DNA of 64,000 nucleotides from Psychrobacillus sp. BL-248-WT-3. GTDB taxonomy: Bacteria; Bacillota; Bacilli; Bacillales_A; Planococcaceae. The notes below the pieces were generated by a model that made no database searches, was not told the DNA's origin, and worked only from the letters and a program-made list of their open reading frames with translations. Below, one piece after another: positions 44,171 through 54,027 of the stretch. The DNA is taken from contig NZ_JABAFC010000002.1 in NCBI RefSeq assembly GCF_012843435.1, forward strand, positions 62,001 through 126,000, given 5' to 3'. The translations under genes were made by a program, and so were the position numbers. Position 1 is the stretch's first letter. The number at the start of each line of letters is the position of its first letter.

Positions 44171-45580
44171 ATGAAAAAATTACGCTATCTTTATTTAAGC
44201 TTTATAGCCATTTGTCTTCTTCTCGCACCTACATTTGTGTTAGCAAAGGAGGGGGAGGATTCCATGAAGTCTAAATTAGAGGGGTTTACCGGAGTGGTTA
44301 AAGAAATCACTCATAAAGCGGACAGTGTCATACTTACGGTAGAAACAGAGGAAAAAGAACCAATTGTCACTATTTTTACTATTTCAGATGAGACACTTTT
44401 ATTTAATAGCGGTACCACGAAGGAAATTAAACAAAAGGATTTTGTTAAAGGACAACGAATAGAAGCCTATTATGACAAAACACAGCCTAGGATTATGATT
44501 TATCCTGCCCAAATCACTCCTGAGCTAATAATTGCGCATGATTCCAAAAATGTAGGCTTTGCTAAAGTGGGAATTTTTAATGATCAGTTAACAAGTGAAG
44601 ACAATCAGCTGAAGCTTAACATTACTAAGGACACGCTTGTGGTTAATAAGCATGGAGAGAGTATTATACAAAAGAATTTTGCAGGTCATGAGCTAATTGT
44701 TTTTTACACCTCCACAACTAGAAGTATTCCTGCACAAGCAATACCATCCAAAGTAGTGGTCTTGGATGATGAAGAGCAGAATGCCAGCAACTTTATCAAA
44801 TTTACAGGAACCGTTAAGGAAGTTACTAAAGATAATAAAGAAGTGACCTTGACTGTAGAGTCAGACAATGACGAGAAATTGGTATCTATGTTTATATTGA
44901 ACAAAGACGTTATAGCGCTTAACGATGCTTCAACAAAAGAAGTATCGATTGACTCGTTTCAAAAGGGAACTAAAGTGGATGCTTATTATGATAAAAATAA
45001 ACCAATGATTCTGATCTATCCACCAAGAATCACACCAGATATAATAGTTGCTCATGGAAAAAAGGGTAGCTTAGTAAAGGTGTCAAAATTCAATGAGGAT
45101 TTTGTGAGCTTAGACAGTGAGCTTCATCTTCAAATCACCGATCAAACCAAATTAATGGACGAAAAGGGTAAGAAAATTAAACAAAAGGATTTAAAGGGTA
45201 AGGAGTTAATCGTATTCTATAGCGCTCCTAAGGGAGAACAGAAGCTTATAACTCCTTCTAAAATTATCGCAATAGACTATGTTGAACCTGCTTTAAAGGA
45301 GCTCAATCTTCTAATAGAAGATAACCATTTTATCCACAATGGGGTTAAAATGATTCCTTTACGCCAAGTGGCTCAATACTTAGGATATGAGGTCATATCC
45401 CATCCAAAACGAAATAGTATGTATTTAAAGCTTGGTAACGGTTCTTTTACCATAACACGTGGTGAGCTGAAATATGGATATAATAAAAGTATAAGGGAAT
45501 TCCAAGAGGCTCCTGTTTTGCACAACAAGCAAACCTATGTGTCTGAGGATATTTTAGAGTTATTGATACCTGAGTCGTGA
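44171..45580 (+). CDS. secreted protein with tandem domains and copper-amine-oxidase-N (stalk) domain
   Basis: A 469-residue protein with a cleavable signal peptide (ends TFVLA-KEG, about residue 25). Two similar domains of about 165 residues follow: residues about 37-200 and 212-375 both run GFTGVVKEIT / KFTGTVKEVT, then YYDKTQPRIMIYPAQITPELIIAH / YYDKNKPMILIYPPRITPDIIVAH. The C-terminus (about 382-469) is a copper amine oxidase N-terminal type domain (KMIPLRQVAQYLGYEV), typical of surface stalk proteins. Its ECF promoter suggests a wall-stress role. Confidence 0.8.
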   Translation: MKKLRYLYLSFIAICLLLAPTFVLAKEGEDSMKSKLEGFTGVVKEITHKADSVILTVETEEKEPIVTIFTISDETLLFNSGTTKEIKQKDFVKGQRIEAYYDKTQPRIMIYPAQITPELIIAHDSKNVGFAKVGIFNDQLTSEDNQLKLNITKDTLVVNKHGESIIQKNFAGHELIVFYTSTTRSIPAQAIPSKVVVLDDEEQNASNFIKFTGTVKEVTKDNKEVTLTVESDNDEKLVSMFILNKDVIALNDASTKEVSIDSFQKGTKVDAYYDKNKPMILIYPPRITPDIIVAHGKKGSLVKVSKFNEDFVSLDSELHLQITDQTKLMDEKGKKIKQKDLKGKELIVFYSAPKGEQKLITPSKIIAIDYVEPALKELNLLIEDNHFIHNGVKMIPLRQVAQYLGYEVISHPKRNSMYLKLGNGSFTITRGELKYGYNKSIREFQEAPVLHNKQTYVSEDILELLIPES

Positions 45581-45583
45581 ACG

Positions 45584-45620
45584 AAAGCCATCCCTGCTTT
45601 TAGAGAGGGATGGCTTTTGT
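45584..45620 (+). terminator. terminator of the stalk-domain gene
   Basis: AAAGCCATCCCT / AGGGATGGCTTTT stem-loop. Confidence 0.8.
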
Positions 45621-45653
45621 TTAGATAAAATATAGAGGATGGAGAAAAAGTAA

Positions 45654-46115
45654 ATGAATATACATAAAATAGATAGCAATTATCCAATGGAATTATTGCT
45701 ATTAGCTGATCCCTCAGAGGAATTGGTGGAAGCCTATTTAGATAGAGGGCAATGTTATATAGCGAAAGATAGCGACGAAACAATTGGAGTTTATGTATTG
45801 TTATCAGTGGATGACGATACTATAGAGCTCAAAAACATAGCTGTGCATGAGCGATATCAAGGAAGAGGTCTAGGAAAAGAATTGGTACTTCATGCAATTG
45901 AAAGATCCATGGAGCTTGGATATAAAATAATAGAGGTAGGTACGGGAAACTCTAGTTTAAACCAGCTTGCGCTCTATCAAAAGTGTGGTTTCCGAATCGT
46001 ATCTGTGGATAGAGACTTCTTCACTATTCATTATTCGGAAAAAATTGTGGAAAACGGAATTCCGTGTGTGGATATGATACGACTAGAAAAAAGATTATCC
46101 ACAGGAGGACTATAG
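45654..46115 (+). CDS. GNAT-family N-acetyltransferase
   Basis: A 153-residue acetyltransferase. It has NIAVHERYQGRGLGKELVLHAIERS, with a textbook acetyl-CoA motif Q-G-R-G-L-G-K, and NQLALYQKCGFRIVSVDRDFF at the end. The N-terminus (HKIDSNYPMELLLLADPS) is like the YvbK-type branch. Substrate unknown. Confidence 0.88.
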   Translation: MNIHKIDSNYPMELLLLADPSEELVEAYLDRGQCYIAKDSDETIGVYVLLSVDDDTIELKNIAVHERYQGRGLGKELVLHAIERSMELGYKIIEVGTGNSSLNQLALYQKCGFRIVSVDRDFFTIHYSEKIVENGIPCVDMIRLEKRLSTGGL

Positions 46116-46142
46116 AGATTAGAGTTTATATCTACACTCTAG

Positions 46143-46175
46143 ATTTCAAACGGGAGTCATCGTCCCGTTTGAAAT
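46143..46175. terminator. hairpin between convergent GNAT and aroD genes
   Basis: ATTTCAAACGGG / CCCGTTTGAAAT perfect 12-bp stem. No strong T-run. Confidence 0.6.
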
Positions 46176-46184
46176 CGCATTAAG

Positions 46185-46937
46185 CTATGCGTTATGTAGA
46201 AGCTTTAACACTTTCTTTAACTCGGCAGCTTTAATTTGTCCGGGAGCGGAAGCAGAGAGAACGGAACCAAATGTAGCCGCTGAACCAAAAATCTCTCCAG
46301 CCATACGACTAACGATACCTGCCTTAGCCATAGACATCGTAATAATTGGACGGTCTGCATATGTAGAATACATTGTGTAGGTAGCATCCAAAAGGGTAAG
46401 AACGTCTGCGGGGCTACTAGGCATCACAGCTATTTTGGGGATATCTGCCCCTAGCTTTTGCATAGTTGTCATTCGTTCTATTATGATTTCTTTGGGAGGT
46501 GTTCCTTTAAAATCATGGCTTGACATTACAACAGAAATTTGAAAATCCTTAGCTAAAGCTACTAATTCCTCTACATCCTCCGAAAAAAGCTCTATATCCA
46601 CTAAATCTATTTCTTTTGTTTGGATGACCTCACGCAAAAGCTGCTTATAATAGGTGCTCTCTATAACAGTAGAACCGCCCTCCTTATGACTTCTAAAGGT
46701 AAATAGAAGAGGAATTGGATACAAAAAATTGCGTATATAGGAAAGGGTATCCTTGACCACTTCTAGGTTTTCCACTCCTTGCAACAAATCTACTCTCCAC
46801 TCCACTATATCTGGAGCGCTTTCTTTAACTAGTGGTAGCTCATTTAAAAGGAAGTCTTTATCTTTTCCTATTAATGGAACAATGACCTTAGGAAGTCCTT
46901 CTCCAATGTGAATATCCCGAATAGAAATAATTTTCAT
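46185..46937 (-). CDS. aroD: type I 3-dehydroquinate dehydratase
   Basis: A 250-residue TIM-barrel enzyme of the shikimate pathway that dehydrates 3-dehydroquinate through a Schiff base. The catalytic His is in MSSHDFKGTP and the Schiff-base Lys in KIAVMP. It opens IHIGEGLPKVIVPLIG, as usual. It is a lone gene with no other aro gene nearby, so it may serve quinate/shikimate use as well as biosynthesis. Confidence 0.93.
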   Translation of the reverse strand: MKIISIRDIHIGEGLPKVIVPLIGKDKDFLLNELPLVKESAPDIVEWRVDLLQGVENLEVVKDTLSYIRNFLYPIPLLFTFRSHKEGGSTVIESTYYKQLLREVIQTKEIDLVDIELFSEDVEELVALAKDFQISVVMSSHDFKGTPPKEIIIERMTTMQKLGADIPKIAVMPSSPADVLTLLDATYTMYSTYADRPIITMSMAKAGIVSRMAGEIFGSAATFGSVLSASAPGQIKAAELKKVLKLLHNA

Positions 46938-47003
46938 AAATATCTCCCATCATGCAACGTTTTACGTTATATTAACATAAAACATTACAAAGGGGATGGA
47001 AAA

Positions 47004-47858
47004 ATGAGATTTCAAATCTATGAAAGTGCAGAGAATTTTTACGAGAAGGCAATACCTTTTTTAAAGGAAAATGAGGACAAATTTAGCTTGTTTCTAGGGG
47101 TGCTAGAAAGAATACGAGTAGGTGGATATGAAAACCCGCTAATGGCGACTATTGAAGAAGATGGAGAGTTAATTGCTCTTTTTCAAATGACTCCACCACA
47201 TCCTCTAAATATTATTTTTGTGGATCCAAATAAAATAGAGGCATCCACTGATTTAGGTATAGAAGAAATCATACAACGAGGTATACATATTGATTCTATA
47301 ATAAGTGTGAAAGATTGGGCTATGCATTTTGCAGAGAAATGGGAAGAAAAAACCGGTCAACCTCACTCTCTATTAATGGACCAGGGGCTATACCGATTAG
47401 ATCAAGTAGACGATACGTTAGAAGCAAGTCCTGGCTCCTGGAGGCTTGCTAATGACAAAGACGCTCCACTAATCGAATCTTGGCTTAGCCAATTTGAAGG
47501 AGATACGGGACTTCCGAGAAGTGCTAAAGAAGATATAGCTCAAAGAGTGGAAGCTATGTTAAATGCTCGTGAGGTTTTTCTTTGGGAGGATGAAGGGGAA
47601 ATCGTGTCCATGATGAAGAAGGCGAGACCTTCCGCGCATGGGGTGACTGTTTCTATGGTGTTTACTCCAAAAGAGAAACGACGAAAAGGATACGGCAGAA
47701 CCATGGTGGCAGCCTGCAGCAAGGAGCTATTAAAGGAATATGACTTCTGCGTGCTATATACGGATATGCTAAACCCTACATCGAATAAGATCTATCAAGA
47801 AATTGGTTATCAGAAGCTATTAGATTCGGTTCATTTACAGCTTGGCGAAACAAAATAG
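47004..47858 (+). CDS. two-domain GNAT acetyltransferase
   Basis: A 284-residue protein from the ATG at 47004, behind AAAGGGGATGG. The longer open frame would run back into aroD on the other strand and is rejected. Residues about 1-135 form a degenerate GNAT-like domain. Residues 140-284 are the active-looking domain with MVFTPKEKRRKGYGRTMVAACSKEL (acetyl-CoA motif R-R-K-G-Y-G) and YTDMLNPTSNKIYQEIGYQKL. Substrate unknown. Confidence 0.85.
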   Translation: MRFQIYESAENFYEKAIPFLKENEDKFSLFLGVLERIRVGGYENPLMATIEEDGELIALFQMTPPHPLNIIFVDPNKIEASTDLGIEEIIQRGIHIDSIISVKDWAMHFAEKWEEKTGQPHSLLMDQGLYRLDQVDDTLEASPGSWRLANDKDAPLIESWLSQFEGDTGLPRSAKEDIAQRVEAMLNAREVFLWEDEGEIVSMMKKARPSAHGVTVSMVFTPKEKRRKGYGRTMVAACSKELLKEYDFCVLYTDMLNPTSNKIYQEIGYQKLLDSVHLQLGETK

Positions 47859-47934
47859 GGCGTACCTTTAAAAAAATAGCGACTCATATTGACTTTCATA
47901 TTTTGTTCCTTTAAAATAAGTGAAAATTCATACA

Positions 47935-48169
47935 CAATTCGATGATAAAGAGAGTATTTGAAGAGATAATGTTTAGCGAGTCAGGGGTGGTGAAAGCCTG
48001 ATACAGGACTTTTCAGAGAAACGCACTTTGGAGAAGCTTTTTGAACTAAGAGTAGAAAAGACCGGGGAAGTCCTCGTTACTAACGTTAAAGCGGTCACAA
48101 CGTGTGACAACTAGAGTGGTACCACGGGAATTTCAGCTCTCGTCTCTTCATAGAGGCGAGGGCTTTTTA
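47935..48169 (+). promoter_or_regulatory. T-box leader (arginine) of argS, with terminator
   Basis: GGTGAAAGCC distal loop in stem I, then specifier CGC (Arg) in GAAACGCACTTTGGAG, aligned with the ACC position of the Thr leaders. The T-box AGAGTGGTACCACGGG starts at 48113. The terminator GCTCTCGTCTC / GAGGCGAGGGC plus T5 is at 48135-48169. Confidence 0.88.
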
Positions 48170-48201
48170 TATGGAAGAATTAAATGGGAGGATGACTGTA
48201 C

Positions 48202-49878
48202 ATGGAATTAGTAAAGCAAATTGCTGCTTTGATTGGTGCCCAACTAGAAGGACTAACAGTAGAGGAAATAGAAAAGCTTTTAGAAACGCCAAAGAACGTA
48301 GAACTAGGAGATGTAGCATTTCCTTGTTTTACGCTAGCAAAAATATATAAAAAATCTCCTCAGCTTATTGCCGCTGAATTGGCAAAGCAGCTCAAGGGAG
48401 TACTTATTATAAAGGCGGAGTCAGTAGGAGGATATGTGAACCTTTTTTATAATCAGCAAACAGTAGCTAAACTAGTATTAGAGGAAATACTTAAAGATCC
48501 AAATCATTACGGCCAGCTGCCAATGAAGAACGAGAAAATTACGATAGATTTCTCCTCACCGAATATCGCTAAGCCCTTTTCTATGGGACATCTACGTTCT
48601 ACGGTAATAGGAAATGCACTAGCCAATATAGCAGAAAAGAACGGATACAAGACTATTCGTATTAACCATTTAGGAGACTGGGGAACCCAGTTTGGTAAGC
48701 TGATTGTTGCTTATAAGCTATGGGGGGATAAAGAAAAAATAGAAGCCTCTCCAATAGAGGAGCTATTGAAAATCTATGTGAAATTCCATGAGGAAGCAGT
48801 AAGCGACGAATCGCTGAATGATAAGGCGAGAGCTGCCTTCAAGCATTTGGAGCAGGGGGATGAGGAGGCTAGAGAACTTTGGAAATGGTTCAAGGAAGCC
48901 TCTCTTAAAGAATTTCAAGGTATTTATGAATTGTTAGGAATTCAATTTGATTCCCTGGATGGCGAGGCTTTTTATAACGATAAAATGGCAATAGTCGTTA
49001 AGGATCTAGAAGAGAGAGGTTTGCTAGTCGAGTCTAGCGGTGCATTAGTAGTGGAGCTCGAGGATATGCCGCCATGCTTGATTCAGAAAACGGATGGAGC
49101 AACTCTTTATGCTACGAGAGATTTATCGGCAGCCTTGTATCGCAAAAAAGAATATGATTTTGCAAAGTCATTTTATGTAGTGGGCAACGAGCAATCACTT
49201 CATTTTAAACAGTTGTTCAAAGTATTAGATAAGATGGGATATGGTTGGGCAAAAGCATGTCAGCATGTCCCTTTTGGAATGATGCTAAAGGATGGCAAGA
49301 AGATGTCGACCCGTAAAGGGAAAGTAGTTTTATTGAAAGGAGTGTTAGAAGAAGCGATTCAAGAGGCAAAAAGAGGTATTGAAGAGAAAAATCCATCTCT
49401 TCCTAATAAAGAAGAGGTCGCAAAATCGGTTGGGGTAGGTGCAGTCATCTTCCATGATTTAAAAAATCATCGTATGAATGATGTAGAATTTTCACTAGAA
49501 CAAATGCTCAACTTCGAAGGGGAAACTGGCCCGTACGTTCAGTATACACATGCAAGAATATGTTCCCTTCTTCAAAAGGGCAATTTTGATGCTAACAATG
49601 TAAGCCTGGAAGGGTTAAAGAAAGAGACTTGGCAAACGATTACGACACTTCAACGTTTTCCACAGGTTATTCAGAAATCCTTTGAACAGGTAGATCCGTC
49701 TCTTATAGCAAAATACTGCCTAACGCTATCTCGGCACTTTAATAAATATTATGCACATACAAAAATCCTCGTTGATGATGAGACAAAGGTATCCAAACTG
49801 ACACTTTGTTATGCGGTTGCGATAGTTTTAAAGGAAGGGTTGAACTTACTGGGTATAGAAGCTCCGGAACAGATGTAA
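48202..49878 (+). CDS. argS: arginyl-tRNA synthetase
   Basis: A 558-residue class I synthetase. The N-terminal Arg-specific domain (about 1-100) is followed by the HIGH-type signature FSSPNIAKPFSMGHLRS and KMSTRKGK in place of KMSKS. The C-terminal helical DALR anticodon domain begins about residue 440. It charges tRNA-Arg and is controlled by the upstream T-box. GGGAGGATG precedes the ATG. Confidence 0.95.
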   Translation: MELVKQIAALIGAQLEGLTVEEIEKLLETPKNVELGDVAFPCFTLAKIYKKSPQLIAAELAKQLKGVLIIKAESVGGYVNLFYNQQTVAKLVLEEILKDPNHYGQLPMKNEKITIDFSSPNIAKPFSMGHLRSTVIGNALANIAEKNGYKTIRINHLGDWGTQFGKLIVAYKLWGDKEKIEASPIEELLKIYVKFHEEAVSDESLNDKARAAFKHLEQGDEEARELWKWFKEASLKEFQGIYELLGIQFDSLDGEAFYNDKMAIVVKDLEERGLLVESSGALVVELEDMPPCLIQKTDGATLYATRDLSAALYRKKEYDFAKSFYVVGNEQSLHFKQLFKVLDKMGYGWAKACQHVPFGMMLKDGKKMSTRKGKVVLLKGVLEEAIQEAKRGIEEKNPSLPNKEEVAKSVGVGAVIFHDLKNHRMNDVEFSLEQMLNFEGETGPYVQYTHARICSLLQKGNFDANNVSLEGLKKETWQTITTLQRFPQVIQKSFEQVDPSLIAKYCLTLSRHFNKYYAHTKILVDDETKVSKLTLCYAVAIVLKEGLNLLGIEAPEQM

Positions 49879-49881
49879 AAG

Positions 49882-49924
49882 AAAAAAGACTGGTCGTGAT
49901 TCTGCTCACAACCAGTTTTTTGTA
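49882..49924. terminator. argS terminator
   Basis: ACTGGTCGTG / CACAACCAGTTTTTT stem-loop. Confidence 0.8.
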
Positions 49925-49927
49925 TAG

Positions 49928-51007
49928 TTATTTTAAATCAATAATGATGTCTTCCATTTGGAATTGTTTTTGATCGGCGGTTATACTGCCTTTGTATCCC
50001 TTATCTTCTTCAATAGGCTCATAATTACGTAATTCTACCTCGGGAGTTATAATAAGCTGAGTAGCCTGAGGATCAACTTTTTCATATATGGCGCCCCATT
50101 TAGTCGAGTGCTTATGAACAGAATAACTCCCACTTTGTTCTTCTTGCGAATAACGATTTCCTAAATTATCCTTAACTAATAATTCAACGATAGCGCTATC
50201 CCACTTTTCATATAATTTATCAGTGTCAATTTGTTCAAATAGAAGATGAAACGAATTTGGAGATATCGTTAGCTTTTGAAGATGTACTGTAAGGTCATTT
50301 TGACTAAGCTTTTTATCTAATTTATAAATATCAATGTCTGCTTTGTTTAAAGTAAAGTTAAATTTCCAATTACCCTCGATGGGCTCGTTATCAGTGGTTC
50401 TTCCTGGGCGCAAATAATCTATATTCCATTCTATTGGTAAAGAGGTTTCTTCTTCCTCCATTTTCATAGTGATAATACCTACATACTTATTCTCACTCTC
50501 TGATACTTTACTTGCCTCATGACTTCCAGTTTTAGGAGAGCCTTGAAGGTGAGGTATCCCTCTAATTACCAAGGGGTTCCCAAGATCTCTATTGGCCTTG
50601 ATTGTATACGTCACAATCATAGATTCACCATCGTAAATGGCATCATCAACAGTTACGTTTACCCCATTACTTGTTGCTGTTAAGTTAATCATAGTAGCAT
50701 TTTCAGCGTAGTCTCCATAAAATTCTCCATTTTTATCTCTGTAATCATAAAAGAATTTATAAATATTACTAATTACTGGAATATTGTCCGCGTAGGCTGT
50801 GAAGGAAAGTCCTACTAAAGCAGAGATACTGAGTCCTGCAGCAAGAGAAGCGGCAGCTAAAATCTTTTTTCCTTTCTTTTGTTTAGGAGAGATTTTATTT
50901 TTTAATTCTTTTTTTACCTTCGCTCTCTCAAATTCACTAACTTCGATTTCTTCAAATTCATCTAGATCTATATCAATTTCATTAAATTGCTTGTAAAGGT
51001 CCTTCAT
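49928..51007 (-). CDS. DUF4179 transmembrane anti-sigma-like protein
   Basis: A 359-residue protein. It has an acidic cytoplasmic N-terminus (DIDLDEFEEIEVSEFE), a basic stretch, one transmembrane helix (about 47-72) and a large extracytoplasmic domain starting with the DUF4179 region. Its start overlaps the stop of the ECF sigma gene by 4 nt, the standard sigma/anti-sigma coupling. It probably holds the sigma factor inactive until an envelope signal arrives. Confidence 0.82.
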   Translation of the reverse strand: MKDLYKQFNEIDIDLDEFEEIEVSEFERAKVKKELKNKISPKQKKGKKILAAASLAAGLSISALVGLSFTAYADNIPVISNIYKFFYDYRDKNGEFYGDYAENATMINLTATSNGVNVTVDDAIYDGESMIVTYTIKANRDLGNPLVIRGIPHLQGSPKTGSHEASKVSESENKYVGIITMKMEEEETSLPIEWNIDYLRPGRTTDNEPIEGNWKFNFTLNKADIDIYKLDKKLSQNDLTVHLQKLTISPNSFHLLFEQIDTDKLYEKWDSAIVELLVKDNLGNRYSQEEQSGSYSVHKHSTKWGAIYEKVDPQATQLIITPEVELRNYEPIEEDKGYKGSITADQKQFQMEDIIIDLK

Positions 51008-51570
51008 ACAAAGCTACCTCCTAGAAGAAATTTTGTAACCTGTCCATTTAGCCTTTTCTTTCCTCGATATATACGATTATCGACAGACGCTTTTGTTTTT
51101 CCAAGCTTCTTAGCGATTGCCTCTGTGCTTTCGCCAAGAAAAAAACGCATGATGAAGATTTGTTGGTCGATTGGGTCTAGCTTATGGATTAATTGCATTA
51201 GCTCGTTTCGGTTTTCTGTAAGGATTAGACGTTTTTCTATTGAATCAGCTGGCTGAAGCTCCATCTGCTCACTGGAAACCTCCATATTACGAGTTGCTTT
51301 TCGGTAGTAATCAATTGCCTTAAATTTAGCAATCACACAGATCCATTTTTTAAAATCAGTTGTGTCTCCATTAAAATCCTTCGCATGATGCCAAATCGAT
51401 AAAAAGATATCATTAATACATTCATCCATCATCCCAGCATTATTTAAAGGGGAAAGAACCTTGTAGGAAACGCCTTTTATTAACGGTAAGTAATTATCCA
51501 CAATGTATTCCAGTGCATCTTCTTTTCCAGATTGCAGCCTGTGGATAAAATTAGATTCAGTTGATTTCAT
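51004..51570 (-). CDS. ECF-subfamily RNA polymerase sigma factor
   Basis: A 188-residue sigma-70 family protein. Region 2 is at about residues 18-90 (NDIFLSIWHHAKDF, FKKWICVIAKFKAIDYYRK), and region 4 at about 115-175 (LDPIDQQIFIMRFFLGESTEAIAKKLGKTKASVDNRIYRGKKRL). It is paired with the DUF4179 protein. Upstream on the minus strand TGAGAA-N16-CGTTAT loosely resembles an ECF promoter, so autoregulation is possible. It could read the promoters at 44074-44137, but that is untested. Confidence 0.9.
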   Translation of the reverse strand: MKSTESNFIHRLQSGKEDALEYIVDNYLPLIKGVSYKVLSPLNNAGMMDECINDIFLSIWHHAKDFNGDTTDFKKWICVIAKFKAIDYYRKATRNMEVSSEQMELQPADSIEKRLILTENRNELMQLIHKLDPIDQQIFIMRFFLGESTEAIAKKLGKTKASVDNRIYRGKKRLNGQVTKFLLGGSFV

Positions 51571-51694
51571 CTACAATAGCTCCTTTTGGTAGTTGTAAAA
51601 GCTTTTACACTCTATATAACGTCTACGATTTTGATTTTTCTCAAAAATAAAATATTTATTTTAGAGTAACATGAGAAAGTAAAAAAATGGGCAT

Positions 51695-51721
51695 AAAAAA
51701 AGGCTGCGTGTTGCACGCAGC
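51695..51721 (-). terminator. terminator of the ferritin-like gene
   Basis: Minus strand GCTGCGTG-CAA-CACGCAGC followed by T7. Confidence 0.85.
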
Positions 51722-51727
51722 GATGGC

Positions 51728-52474
51728 TTATTGACTATTTTTACTTTGCTGAAGTATTTGTGATTCCCCTGATAACTCCCAGTTCTCTACTGTTTCGTAT
51801 GCTTGCTCAGGGGTATAGCCTTTACCGACTAGAACCCCCATAAGTATAAATTCTTGTAGGATGTGCTTCGTATTAATGCCTCTTTCCACATCATTTAGAC
51901 CTTCATTTACAAGGTACTCCGTATATTGAATCCATTGATCTGGAAAGGCAACTGGCTCAGGAGCATTGCTTGTGGTAGTAGATGCAGTGTTTTCAGTTGC
52001 TGTCTTCTCAGGGGCATTCATCGCAAAATTCTCCGTTAAAATATAATTATACAATTGGGCGTGCTTCATTTCGTCTGTTAATATCTCAAAGACAATGTCT
52101 CTATACTCGCGATAGGGAAGGCCTTCCCGTATGACTCTGTACTTTTCCATTGCTTTTAGCTCACCGAAAAATGCTTTCTTAATACCACTTATATAATCGG
52201 CTGGAGGTACGAATTGCTCTTCCGTGGTTATGACAACCTCATTACCAGTTACTGCTTTGTACATTTGTTTGAACCATTGATTATGCTTTACTTCATCGTT
52301 TCGAATGGAGGTGATTATTTCAATTTGCTCTTGCGTAGGAGCTAAGGAAATTAAATAATCATAAAAAACTTGATCTTCTTTTTCTCCTTGTACTGCTTCC
52401 GCTATTAGTGCTAAGGATTGTTGAAAAGCCTGTTGAGCATACATCTGCTGGTTGTAGTTTTCTGTTTTATTCAT
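51728..52474 (-). CDS. ferritin-like / rubrerythrin-fold protein
   Basis: A 248-residue protein. Helices carry repeated E-x-x-H metal motifs: EVKHNQWF near residue 61 and EMKHAQLY near residue 133, with further Glu in AEAVQGEKED and FFGELKAMEKY. This is the four-helix di-iron ferritin-like fold. A Thr/Ser-rich linker (about 155-172) leads to a small C-terminal helical domain. Function unknown; an oxidative or sporulation role is possible. Confidence 0.75.
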   Translation of the reverse strand: MNKTENYNQQMYAQQAFQQSLALIAEAVQGEKEDQVFYDYLISLAPTQEQIEIITSIRNDEVKHNQWFKQMYKAVTGNEVVITTEEQFVPPADYISGIKKAFFGELKAMEKYRVIREGLPYREYRDIVFEILTDEMKHAQLYNYILTENFAMNAPEKTATENTASTTTSNAPEPVAFPDQWIQYTEYLVNEGLNDVERGINTKHILQEFILMGVLVGKGYTPEQAYETVENWELSGESQILQQSKNSQ

Positions 52475-52533
52475 ACATTTCCCCTTTTGTTATAGTCCTT
52501 ACCTAGTCTATGAGAAAAGGGGAGAAAGAGTGT

Positions 52534-53589
52534 TTATAATTTAATTCCAGAAACTGCACGTTTAGCAACAGTTAGTCTGCCGTTGTCAGATGTTAGTCTT
52601 ACTTGATGAGTCCCTGCACCAAAGACTGTTTTAGAATTACGTTCCCCAAAAATATCTACTTTGCCCCAATCGACTTTTGCAGAGATAGATACATCTGAAG
52701 GGTCGGATTCTGTTTCAATCATGATACTTCCGTTGTCAGTTTTAAGATCAATCATTCGATCAATGCTAGTTGTTAACAGTTCAATTCGGCCGTTGTCCGT
52801 TTTCCCCAGGATATCCCCATTTACATATTGCATGGTGATGCGGCCATTGTCAGTTTCTGCATGAACTTTCTCAGTATCCACATTGCGCAATTCGATTCGC
52901 CCATTGTCGGTTGTTGTCGTTAGCTTGTCACTCTGCACTCGGTCTAGCTCAATCCGTCCATTGTCTGTTTTAACTTCCATTAAGGTAGAAGCTATTTCTT
53001 GAAGTAAAATAGACCCGTTGTCGGAATTGACCTTTACAATTTTGCCAAGTAATTTCTCTGCTCGAATACGACCGTGATCAGACTTCATAGTGATAGTTGA
53101 ATAGAGCTTTTTTGGTAGTGCGACATTTACTTTCAATTCCTTGACTTGAAAAATAAAAGTAAAGAAGCTCATTTTTTTAGACTTCAACTTAACAGAAAGT
53201 GTATCACCAATCACTTCAGCCACGAATGAAAGCTTTTCACTTTCTCCAATTAACTCAACGATTGTTTCATCTGTCTCAGATGGAAACAGATTTAGAGCTC
53301 CATAGTCTAGATCTATTAACACATTAGTAAACGTAGAGTCCGGAATACGTATCAACTTATCGCTTGTAAATGTTTTAGGCTGGGACTTTACCGGAACATA
53401 GTTTTCAAGAAGCTCCTGTGCAATCTGCTTTGGAGAGCCAAGTGAAGAAGAAATATCAATATCGGTTTTCCCATCCTCTCGTGCATTAGAGAAATACTCT
53501 CGAATATCCGATACTATTTCGTTACGCTCGTCAGCTGTCATTTGATGTAATGCAAGTTCCAATTCCTTAATAAATTGTTGCTCATTCAT
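52534..53589 (-). CDS. HAAS-domain plus DUF4097 beta-strand repeat protein
   Basis: A 351-residue protein. Residues about 1-65 are a HAAS signalling domain ([28 protein letters not shown]). Residues 85-345 are DUF4097 beta-helix-like repeats with recurring TDNGRIEL units. It overlaps padR by 8 nt, the usual PadR-HAAS arrangement in which PadR represses its own operon. No membrane helix is seen. It probably acts in envelope-linked signalling. Its HAAS domain resembles the orphan at 22059-22304. Confidence 0.85.
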   Translation of the reverse strand: MNEQQFIKELELALHQMTADERNEIVSDIREYFSNAREDGKTDIDISSSLGSPKQIAQELLENYVPVKSQPKTFTSDKLIRIPDSTFTNVLIDLDYGALNLFPSETDETIVELIGESEKLSFVAEVIGDTLSVKLKSKKMSFFTFIFQVKELKVNVALPKKLYSTITMKSDHGRIRAEKLLGKIVKVNSDNGSILLQEIASTLMEVKTDNGRIELDRVQSDKLTTTTDNGRIELRNVDTEKVHAETDNGRITMQYVNGDILGKTDNGRIELLTTSIDRMIDLKTDNGSIMIETESDPSDVSISAKVDWGKVDIFGERNSKTVFGAGTHQVRLTSDNGRLTVAKRAVSGIKL

Positions 53590-53905
53590 TTTTTACACCC
53601 TCTTCGATTAGATTATTCACACCATCCGTAAAGCTTTTCCATTCCTTTAATTGCTCGTGAAGATATGTTCTACCGAGATCCGTCAGCTTATAATATTTAC
53701 GTGGGGGACCTTCCGTTGATTCCTGTAAATAAGTTGTGAAGTAGCCTTCCTTTGTTAATCGTCTAAGGAGTGGATAAACTGAGCCCTCAGAAATCGAGAT
53801 TTGATCTGATATTTTTTGTACAAGTTCGTAGCCATATCGATCCTGCTTATCCAATAAGACAAGCACGCACAGATTTAGTACACCCTTTTTAAATTGTATG
53901 TTCAT
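53582..53905 (-). CDS. PadR-family transcriptional regulator
   Basis: A 107-residue winged-helix repressor: [58 protein letters not shown], then [14 protein letters not shown]. This is the short PadR-s2 form. GAAGGGAG precedes the ATG. The promoter upstream carries a dyad shared with the orphan HAAS gene at 22059, so both are probably its targets. Confidence 0.92.
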   Translation of the reverse strand: MNIQFKKGVLNLCVLVLLDKQDRYGYELVQKISDQISISEGSVYPLLRRLTKEGYFTTYLQESTEGPPRKYYKLTDLGRTYLHEQLKEWKSFTDGVNNLIEEGVKNE

Positions 53906-53924
53906 TTTTCTTCACTCCCTTCGC

Positions 53925-53983
53925 TACTATTTAATAAACAGTACCGTTGGAAGTAATATACCATATACTATTATACAATGCAA
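53925..53983 (-). promoter_or_regulatory. padR promoter with operator dyad
   Basis: Minus strand TTGCAT (plus 53978-53983), 17-nt spacer, TATATT (plus 53955-53960). Downstream dyad TACTATT-TAATA-AACAGTA (plus 53925-53943) differs from the dyad at 22023-22041 at 2 of 19 positions. Confidence 0.65.
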
Positions 53984-54027
53984 GGTACTGGATAAAATAA
54001 TGTGTGGTAGGGTACATTTTTTGATTT

